Shown here: piece by piece, positions 6,671-11,326 of the stretch | Layout: each line of letters opens with the position of its first letter | Numbering within the stretch: the stretch's first letter is position 1 | Source: Caulobacteraceae bacterium | Lineage (GTDB): Bacteria > Pseudomonadota > Alphaproteobacteria > Caulobacterales > Caulobacteraceae | Length of the DNA stretch: 11,326 nucleotides | Direction: 5' to 3' | NCBI GenBank assembly: GCA_020852035.1 | Contig: JADZBR010000209.1 | Location: 1-11,326, forward strand | Notes under the pieces: generated by a model | Database searches by the model: none | The model's input: the letters and a program-made list of their open reading frames with translations, nothing else | Told to the model about the DNA's origin: nothing | Made by a program: the position numbers and the translations under genes

Positions 6671-7657
6671 CTAGCCCACCTCCACCACCACCGTCCCGAC
6701 CTTGCCGCCGGCCTCGACCAGTTCGTGCGCCCCGGCGCAGTCCTCCAGCGCAAAGCGCCCCGCCACCGACAGGATGCGCCGCTCGCCGGCGATCCAGCGG
6801 GTGATGTCGTCCTGCGCGCGCCGGCGCGCCTCGTGCGGCGAGACCGGCAGGTAGACGCCGTTCACCGAGAGGTTCTTCATCATCAGCAGGCCAGCTGTAA
6901 CGGCCGGCTCCCGCGCCCCGCGCGAGGCGTAGTAGCTGAGCGAGCCGTTCATCCGCAGGCTCGGCAGCGTCACCCCGACGTTGCCGCCGAAGTCCACATC
7001 GACCGCGTGGTGCACGCCCTCGCCGCCGGTGATCTCGGCGATCCGCGCGGCCACGTCCTCGCGGCGGTAGTCGATCACGAAATCCGCCCCGCCGGCCCGC
7101 GCCCGCTCGGCCTTCGCCTCGGACGAGATGGTGGCGATCACGCTCGCCCCCGCCCACTTGGCCAGCTGCACCGCATAGTGCCCCACCGCGCCGGCGCCGC
7201 CGGTGACCAGCACCGTGCGCCCCTGCACCGGCCCGAAGGCGAACAGCGCCCGGTGCGCGGTCATGCAGGGGATGCCCAGCGTCGCGCCCTCGGCGAAGCT
7301 CACCTGGTCGGGCAGTTCGCGCACCAGGTCGACGTCCAGCTCGATGTATTCCGCCGCCGATCCGAAGGCCCGGCCGTTGCGCTGGCCGTTGTAGAACCAC
7401 ACCCGCTTGCCGACCCAGCGTTCGGCCACGCCTGGCCCCACGGCCTCCACCACGCCGGCCCCGTCGCTGTTGGGCGTGATGCGCGGATAGGCCATGCGCC
7501 CGCTGGCCCCGCCGCGCGCGCCGACGTCCGAGGGGTTCACCCCCGAGGCGCGGATGCCGATCAGCACCTCGCCGCGCCCCGGCCGCGGCGTCGGCAGGTC
7601 GCCATACTGCAGCACTTCGCGGGCCGGCCCCGTTCGGTCGTACCAGATCGCCTTCAT
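6671..7657 (-). CDS. Zinc-independent MDR-family NADPH:quinone oxidoreductase
   Basis: 328-residue cytosolic protein of the medium-chain dehydrogenase/reductase superfamily, quinone oxidoreductase (zeta-crystallin) branch. These enzymes use NADPH to reduce quinones or activated double bonds. The N-terminal GroES-like domain has SGVNPSDVGAR (38-48) and PNSDGAGVVEAVG (62-74). The Rossmann domain has VLVTGGAGAVGHYAVQLAK (149-167; dinucleotide loop GGAGAVG 153-159) and GADFVIDYR (190-198). The cysteine cluster and catalytic zinc ligands of alcohol dehydrogenases are absent. The start at 7657 (MKAIWYDRTG) is chosen because that is the normal family beginning and GAGGA stands about 6 nt upstream; a longer in-frame start at 7717 adds 20 residues without resemblance. 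It converges on mutT with 50 bp between stops and diverges from the DoxX gene. Confidence 0.93.
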   Translation of the reverse strand: MKAIWYDRTGPAREVLQYGDLPTPRPGRGEVLIGIRASGVNPSDVGARGGASGRMAYPRITPNSDGAGVVEAVGPGVAERWVGKRVWFYNGQRNGRAFGSAAEYIELDVDLVRELPDQVSFAEGATLGIPCMTAHRALFAFGPVQGRTVLVTGGAGAVGHYAVQLAKWAGASVIATISSEAKAERARAGGADFVIDYRREDVAARIAEITGGEGVHHAVDVDFGGNVGVTLPSLRMNGSLSYYASRGAREPAVTAGLLMMKNLSVNGVYLPVSPHEARRRAQDDITRWIAGERRILSVAGRFALEDCAGAHELVEAGGKVGTVVVEVG

Positions 7658-7778
7658 GCCGCGTCCTCGCCTTGATGCGGCGCTAGCTATAGCGAGGGGC
7701 GGCGACGGATGAAGCAAACTTCACTTCCGGGCCCGTCCCCACGGCGCCAGTTTCGCGCCCAGTATCGGAGGAACGCCC

Positions 7779-8213
7779 TTGCCGCGCCGAACCAGCCCGC
7801 TCGTCCTCCTGGCTCCGCTCGCCCGCTTCGACGACGCCGCCATGCTGATCCTGCGCCTGCTCGTCGGCGCGTTCCTGATGTGGGGGACCTCGGCCAACAT
7901 CGCGAGCGCGGCGCGGATGCAGGAGTTCGTCGCCTTCCTGGCCAACCGCAACTGCCCGCTGCCGACCCTGGCCGGCCCGGTCTCCGTCTACGCCCAGTTC
8001 ATCGCCGGCGCGTTGATCGCGCTGGGTTTCCTGACCCGCTGGGCGGGGCTGGTCATGGCGTTCAACTTCGTCGTGGCTGTCGCACTCACCTGGGCGGGCT
8101 CGGACTTCCGGGCGCTCTTCCCCGCGCTGGCGATGATCGCCGTCTCGCTGGTCCTGGCGACGCGCGGCGCCGGGCTCTACAGCCTCGACGCCCAGCTCGA
8201 ACGCCGCCGCTGA
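7779..8213 (+). CDS. DoxX-family inner-membrane protein
   Basis: 144-residue integral membrane protein with four hydrophobic segments at about 21-39, 69-86, 88-106 and 112-129, and short polar ends. AAMLILRLLVGAFLMWGTSA followed later by QFIAGALIALGFLTRWAGLV is the DoxX/DoxD-like pattern. Members sit in the inner membrane; some are linked to quinone redox chemistry or oxidative-stress complexes, but most have no assigned function and none can be given here. The start is TTG at 7779, well supported by GGAGG at 7767-7771 with 7 nt spacing; the alternative ATG at 7842 would cut into the first membrane helix. It is divergent from the quinone oxidoreductase across 121 bp, so shared control is possible but unproven. 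The stop is followed almost at once by a 22-nt hairpin. Confidence 0.88.
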   Translation: MPRRTSPLVLLAPLARFDDAAMLILRLLVGAFLMWGTSANIASAARMQEFVAFLANRNCPLPTLAGPVSVYAQFIAGALIALGFLTRWAGLVMAFNFVVAVALTWAGSDFRALFPALAMIAVSLVLATRGAGLYSLDAQLERRR

Positions 8214-8216
8214 CAT

Positions 8217-8356
8217 CCTTCTCCCGGTCGGGAGAAGGAAAGACGCGCGGAGCGCGGCGAGGATGGGGGCCTCGCGCCCTCTCCGGAGAGGCCGAAACCC
8301 CTCACCCTCCCGCTCGCTGACGCGAGCGGATTTCCCTCTCCCTCACGGAGAGGAAA
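8217..8356. repeat. Composite hairpin-rich intergenic repeat
   Basis: Five inverted repeats lie in a row. 8217-8238 has CCTTCTCCC and GGGAGAAGG arms; 8244-8256 has CGCGC-GGA-GCGCG; 8278-8291 is the perfect 14-nt palindrome CCTCTCCGGAGAGG; 8310-8329 has CCGCTCGC-TGAC-GCGAGCGG; 8331-8356 has CCTCTCC-CTCAC-GGAGAGG with flanking TTT/AAA. The style matches dispersed REP-like elements of caulobacterial genomes. It separates the DoxX gene from the convergent dioxygenase gene, and its hairpins could end transcription from both sides although no long T-run follows them. The last hairpin contains the dioxygenase stop codon. Confidence 0.8.
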
Positions 8357-9737
8357 CCCAATTGCCGTGGAAGCCGAACGGCACGCGGCGCGGCAGCTTG
8401 GCCATGCCGATCGGCCCCGACGCCACGTCCTGGGCCTCGAACACCACGAGGTCGCTGCGGTTCTCCGCCGCCCGCCAGACCACCGCCGTCAGCCAGCCGT
8501 CGCCCTCCTCGGCGCTCGCCGAGCGCGGCGTGAACACCGGCTCGGAGGTCAGGTCGCCCGCCGGCAGTTCGTAGACCGACTTCACGCCGGTCTTCAGGTC
8601 GATGTGCGCGATGGCGTTGGTCTTCACGGTCTTCAGCCCGCGCGTATCGCCGGCGAACCAGCCGTGGCGGTAGGAAAGCCCCGCCCGCCGCTCGTCGAAG
8701 CGCGGGAATTCGCCGTCCAGATCGTCCAGCGTTTCTTCCTTGATGGCGTCGGAATTCCCCGCCAGGTCGAAGGTCCAGCGCACCAGCCGCGCCGCCGTCG
8801 CCTGGCCGCGCGAGCCGTCCGGGTTGGGGAACAGGGGCGCTGCATCATAGCGCATGACGTCGGCGAAGATCTTCCCGTCCGCCTCCCAGGCGTTCATCGG
8901 GTGGAAGACATAGCAGGCCGGGGCGTTGAACCAGCGGATGGTCTCGACGCCCGCATCGCGCCGCATGACCCCGACATAGGCGCCCTTGTCCGGCTCCCAG
9001 GCGTAGGCCGGCCTGCCGCCCATCGCCCGCTCCAGCGAGCCGGTCAGCGGCAGGATCGGGAACAGCGCGTAGTTCCGCGTCACCATGAAGTCGTGGACCA
9101 TCGAGGCGAACGGCGCCTCGAAATCGTCGCGCCGCACCACCGTCCCGTCGGCGGCGGTGACGCCGTAGCTGACCTGGTTGTTCAGCGGCATCGCCCCGGT
9201 CGAATAGCCGAACCAGACCATCTCCCCGGTCTCGGGATCGACCTTCGGGTGCGCCGTGACCCGGCCCTGGTAGCTTTCCGCATAGCCGATCGGATCGAGC
9301 GAGCCCTGCGCCACCTCGAACGGCCGGCTGCCCTCCACCAGCGCCAGCAGGTGGCCGGCGTGGCAGACGATGTTGGTGTTGGCCACGCCGCCATCGACGC
9401 CGGCGGCCTTGGGATCGGTGGTCATCGGGTTGCCCCAGGCGCCGAACAGCCCCCGCCCCTCCTGGCGCTCCAGCTCGAAGCGCGGCGTGCGGACCCAGCG
9501 GTTGCGGTAGCTGGCCTTGCCGTCCTCGACGCGGAAAGCGTGCACCATCCCGTCGCCCAGGAACCAGTGGTAGTTCGGATCCTTCGGCTCGAACTGCGGA
9601 TTCGGACCGATGCGGTAGAGCGTGCCCCGCAGCTCCCGCGGGATTTCGCCCTGCACCTCGAGGTCGAAGTCGTCCTCCGAGCGGATCGGGGCGAAATTGC
9701 CGCGCAGGAAGGGGTTGAGTTGAGCCTCGCCGTCCAT
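8343..9737 (-). CDS. Carotenoid cleavage / lignostilbene dioxygenase family protein
   Basis: 464-residue cytosolic protein of the RPE65/carotenoid oxygenase family, non-haem Fe(II) enzymes that split a carbon-carbon double bond in carotenoids, apocarotenoids or stilbenes with O2. All four iron-binding histidines of the seven-bladed propeller are seen: H163 (TAHPKVDP), H215 (MVHDFMVT), H279 (VFHPMNAW) and H457 (GFHGNW). Likely second-shell glutamates are E135 (LVEGSRPF), E343 (GEFPRFDER) and E399 (SEPVF). GEIPRELRGTLYRIGPNPQF (30-49) is the usual N-terminal signature. Carotenoid or stilbene preference cannot be decided from sequence alone. GGGAGG lies 6 nt upstream of the ATG at 9737. The last residues (VSSP) and the stop are encoded by the adjoining repeat. 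A divergent TetR regulator and an operator-like palindrome at its promoter suggest control by a small ligand, perhaps the substrate or product. Confidence 0.95.
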   Translation of the reverse strand: MDGEAQLNPFLRGNFAPIRSEDDFDLEVQGEIPRELRGTLYRIGPNPQFEPKDPNYHWFLGDGMVHAFRVEDGKASYRNRWVRTPRFELERQEGRGLFGAWGNPMTTDPKAAGVDGGVANTNIVCHAGHLLALVEGSRPFEVAQGSLDPIGYAESYQGRVTAHPKVDPETGEMVWFGYSTGAMPLNNQVSYGVTAADGTVVRRDDFEAPFASMVHDFMVTRNYALFPILPLTGSLERAMGGRPAYAWEPDKGAYVGVMRRDAGVETIRWFNAPACYVFHPMNAWEADGKIFADVMRYDAAPLFPNPDGSRGQATAARLVRWTFDLAGNSDAIKEETLDDLDGEFPRFDERRAGLSYRHGWFAGDTRGLKTVKTNAIAHIDLKTGVKSVYELPAGDLTSEPVFTPRSASAEEGDGWLTAVVWRAAENRSDLVVFEAQDVASGPIGMAKLPRRVPFGFHGNWVSSP

Positions 9738-9758
9738 GCCGGCCTCCCTGGATTTTTT

Positions 9759-9784
9759 CTTACGTTGTAAATTTATGTCGTAAG
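9759..9784. promoter_or_regulatory. Probable TetR operator (26-bp quasi-palindrome)
   Basis: Arms CTTACG (9759-9764) and CGTAAG (9779-9784) flank a perfect central TAAATTTA (9768-9775); 20 of 26 positions are symmetric about 9771/9772. A further half-site-like GTCGTAAC follows at 9785-9791, forming a direct repeat with TCGTAAG. It is the only AT-rich block in this part of the window, lies between the divergent dioxygenase and TetR genes, and covers the dioxygenase -10 candidate. Its size suits a TetR-family dimer or pair of dimers. Binding is inferred. Confidence 0.6.
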
Positions 9785-9800
9785 TCGTAACTCACGGCAA
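9772..9800 (-). promoter_or_regulatory. Candidate promoter of the dioxygenase gene
   Basis: On the minus strand TTGCCG (9795-9800) and CATAAA (9772-9777) are separated by 17 nt, putting transcription initiation near 9765 and leaving a leader of under 30 nt containing GGGAGG. The -10 box falls inside the quasi-palindrome, as expected for repression by occlusion. The match to consensus is moderate. Confidence 0.4.
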
Positions 9801-9824
9801 GCGTTGATTTGTCTGGAGTGTGGT

Positions 9825-10430
9825 TTGCCCCGCGTCCTGTCCGAGGAAGACGTCGCCGATTTCCGTGAGCGCCTCTGCGAGGCGGCCGAGCGCCTGTTCG
9901 CCGAGCGCGGGCTGGAGGGCGTCACCATGCGCCAGCTGGCGGCCGAACTCGGCGTCAGCCCGATGACCCCCTACCGCTACTTCCAGGACAAGGACGACAT
10001 CCTGGCCGCCATCCGCGCCCAGGGCTTCAACCGTTTCGCCGACGCGCTGGAGATGGCCGCCGCCACCACCTCGGACCCGGTGGAGCGCTCGCGGGTGATG
10101 GGCGAGGCTTACCTCGGCTTCGCCCTGGAGCACCCGCACACCTACAAGCTGATGTTCGACCTCAACCAGCCCGACGAGCAGCGCTTTCCCGACCTCGTCG
10201 CCGCCAACGCCCGCGCCCGCGAGACGATGCGCCACAACGTGCGCGGCATGCTGGACGCCGGCCTGATCGAGGGCGATCTCGACATGGTGGCGCACATCTT
10301 CTGGGCCTCGATCCACGGCGTGGTGGTGCTGGGCCTGGCCGGCAAGCTGCGCGGGGCGATCGACCTGCGCGCACTCTGGCAGGGCGTCGCCGGGGCGGTG
10401 TTCCAGGGCCTGCGGCCCAGGGCGCGGTAG
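9825..10430 (+). CDS. TetR/AcrR-family transcriptional regulator (WHG-type C-terminal domain)
   Basis: 201-residue repressor-like protein. The N-terminal DNA-binding domain shows the TetR pattern AAERLFAERGLEGVTMRQLA, then ELGVSPMTPYRYFQDKDDIL (helix-turn-helix about 33-56). The C-terminal ligand and dimer region contains HIFWASIHGVVVLGLAG (157-173), where W160, H164 and G165 form the signature of the TetR WHG domain. The ligand is unknown. The start is taken as TTG at 9825 because GGAG at 9815-9818 lies 6 nt upstream. An in-frame TTG at 9804 would add seven residues (MICLECG) with no ribosome-binding site. It is divergent from the dioxygenase gene with 87 bp between starts and a palindromic operator candidate between them, so it probably represses the dioxygenase and possibly itself. 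It converges on a small lipoprotein gene across a strong palindrome. Confidence 0.92.
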   Translation: MPRVLSEEDVADFRERLCEAAERLFAERGLEGVTMRQLAAELGVSPMTPYRYFQDKDDILAAIRAQGFNRFADALEMAAATTSDPVERSRVMGEAYLGFALEHPHTYKLMFDLNQPDEQRFPDLVAANARARETMRHNVRGMLDAGLIEGDLDMVAHIFWASIHGVVVLGLAGKLRGAIDLRALWQGVAGAVFQGLRPRAR

Positions 10431-10441
10431 ACGCTCCTTAA

Positions 10442-10465
10442 ATCCTCCCCCGCGCGGGGGAGGAT
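10442..10465. terminator. Perfect 24-nt palindrome between convergent genes
   Basis: Arms ATCCTCCCCC (10442-10451) and GGGGGAGGAT (10456-10465) close on GCGC, 12 nt after the TetR stop and 8 nt before the lipoprotein stop on the other strand. A 10-bp GC-rich stem between convergent genes suggests a bidirectional terminator. There is no T-run on either side, so it may be a REP-like element or act by another mechanism. Confidence 0.55.
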
Positions 10466-10473
10466 ATGAACGC

Positions 10474-10920
10474 CTAGATCTGCTGCCCCGCGGCGCGTTT
10501 CGGCGCCGGTGCGTCCGGCGTCATCCGCACGTTGATGTTGAAGCCGCGCACCCACCAGGTCTTCGGCTTGGGCCCCGGCGCGAGCAGGGCCGTGGCGATC
10601 ACCTGCCGCCCCGGATAGTCGTAGACATGCTCCAGGGTGACCGTGCGCCCGCCCGTGCCGGCGAAGGCGCGCCAGCTGGTCAGCCGGGGCTCGGGCGGCG
10701 GCCCCTCGGGGATCAGGCCGCGCATCATGGCCAGCGCTTCCGACGGCGTGGCCTGGCGCTGGGCAGGCTCCATCAGCGCCCTCACCCCGGCGTCGTCGCC
10801 GGACCGCAGCAGCTGGAAGGCCCGCTTCGCCGTCGCTTCGGCCTCCGGCTCGACGGCCAGCCCCTGGCATCCCGCCAGCGCGGCCGGGGCGATCAGCAGG
10901 GTGCGGCGCGTGATCGACAT
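10474..10920 (-). CDS. Small predicted lipoprotein of unknown function
   Basis: 148-residue protein I do not recognise. It starts MSITRRTLLIAPAALAGCQG: a short basic region with paired arginines, a hydrophobic stretch and lipobox LAGC (C18), so it is predicted to be lipid-anchored. The TRRTLL context loosely resembles a twin-arginine signal, hence export by Tat instead of Sec is possible. The mature part is soluble, with a helical start (EAEATAKRAFQLLRSGDDAGVRALM) and a probable beta-rich region (LTSWRAFAGTGGRTVTLEHVYDYPGRQVIATALL, segments of about 80-115) ending KTWWVRGFNINVRMT. This layout recalls small DUF-type periplasmic lipoproteins with an NTF2-like shape, which is only an impression. 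The ATG at 10920 is preceded by GGAAAG. It diverges from the aldo/keto reductase across 77 bp. Confidence 0.8.
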   Translation of the reverse strand: MSITRRTLLIAPAALAGCQGLAVEPEAEATAKRAFQLLRSGDDAGVRALMEPAQRQATPSEALAMMRGLIPEGPPPEPRLTSWRAFAGTGGRTVTLEHVYDYPGRQVIATALLAPGPKPKTWWVRGFNINVRMTPDAPAPKRAAGQQI

Positions 10921-10997
10921 CGACTTTCCAAATCGGCCTGCCGCCGATCGTGCAAAAGCGCTAACAGCCTGTCCACCCCCGCCAAGGAGAGCCCCGC

Positions 10998-11326
10998 ATG
11001 CAGACCCGCAAACTCGGCCCGTTCGACGTCTCGGCCATCGGGCTGGGCTGCATGAGCCTCTCCAGCGCCTACGGCAAGGCGCCCCCGCGCGAGCAGGCCG
11101 AGGCGGTGCTGAAGGGGGCCCTCGACGCCGGCCACACCTTCCTCGACACCGCCGCCGTCTATGGCCTGGGCCACAACGAGCGGCTGGTCGGCGAGGTGCT
11201 GAAGGACCGCCGCAACGATTTCGTCCTCGCCTCCAAATGCGGCATGAACGACGGCGAGACGCGGGACATGAACGGCAGCCCGGCGCGGCTGAAGAAGACG
11301 TGCGAGGAGAGCCTGCGGCGCCTGCA
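10998..11326 (+). CDS. Aldo/keto reductase, N-terminal part (cut by window edge)
   Basis: The first 109 residues of a cytosolic NADP(H)-dependent aldo/keto reductase, usually about 320-330 residues; the remainder lies past the right edge. MQTRKLGPFDVSAIGLGCMS (1-20) is the family's opening barrel strand. FLDTAAVYG (48-56) supplies catalytic D50 and Y55, GHNERLVGEVLK (58-69) follows, and LASKCG (77-82) supplies catalytic K80; the fourth tetrad residue, histidine, should lie just beyond the edge. The sequence resembles the AKR branch of YajO/Tas-like or plant IN2-2-like proteins, whose substrates are mostly unknown. The ATG at 10998 has AAGGAG 8 nt upstream (10984-10989), a strong ribosome-binding site. 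Confidence 0.93.
   Translation, partial: MQTRKLGPFDVSAIGLGCMSLSSAYGKAPPREQAEAVLKGALDAGHTFLDTAAVYGLGHNERLVGEVLKDRRNDFVLASKCGMNDGETRDMNGSPARLKKTCEESLRRL

Noticed and set aside
7658..7778. TATAGC-like -10 candidate upstream of the quinone oxidoreductase
   Set aside because: The nearest -35-like TTGCTT is about 20 nt away, which is too far for a confident promoter; no symmetric operator seen in the 121-bp divergent gap.

Overview
The window looks like ordinary chromosomal DNA from a high-GC alphaproteobacterium, most likely Caulobacterales (Phenylobacterium- or Caulobacter-like). This rests on the roughly 70% GC coding style, the SecA and ArgJ sequences, GCTA-type promoter elements and the REP-like GC-rich hairpins between genes. 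The genus is inferred; no rRNA or other taxonomic marker is present.

Layout. (1) 1-2619, all minus strand: the first third of secA (cut by the left edge), a tandem hot-dog thioesterase-like gene, a large inverted repeat, and a glutathione S-transferase. (2) 2732-6620, plus strand, probably one operon: a parvulin-type lipoprotein with a long proline-rich tail, overlapping argJ by 4 nt; argJ with about 80 extra N-terminal residues; a SAM-dependent methyltransferase of visibly lower GC; and a MutT-like Nudix hydrolase starting at TTG inside the methyltransferase stop. (3) 6671-8213: a zinc-free quinone oxidoreductase (minus) divergent from a DoxX-family membrane protein (plus). (4) 8217-10465: a hairpin-rich repeat, a carotenoid/stilbene-cleaving dioxygenase (minus), a 26-bp quasi-palindrome, and a divergent TetR-family regulator, forming a self-contained regulator/enzyme pair. 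(5) 10474-11326: a small lipoprotein (minus) divergent from an aldo/keto reductase cut by the right edge.

How the genes relate. SecA pushes preproteins through the Sec channel and the parvulin lipoprotein would meet exported proteins on the far side, so they fit functionally. argJ (arginine synthesis) and the Nudix gene (nucleotide-pool clean-up) appear to share the parvulin transcript without an obvious pathway link. The methyltransferase looks like a later arrival. No mobile-element gene, tRNA, rRNA or CRISPR array is visible, and no stretch over 300 bases lacks a gene.

I did not find a clearly new multi-gene system. The points most worth a second look are the parvulin domain lacking both conserved histidines, the ArgJ extension, the likely TetR operator over the dioxygenase promoter, the compositionally foreign methyltransferase, and the repeat that reaches into the end of the dioxygenase gene.
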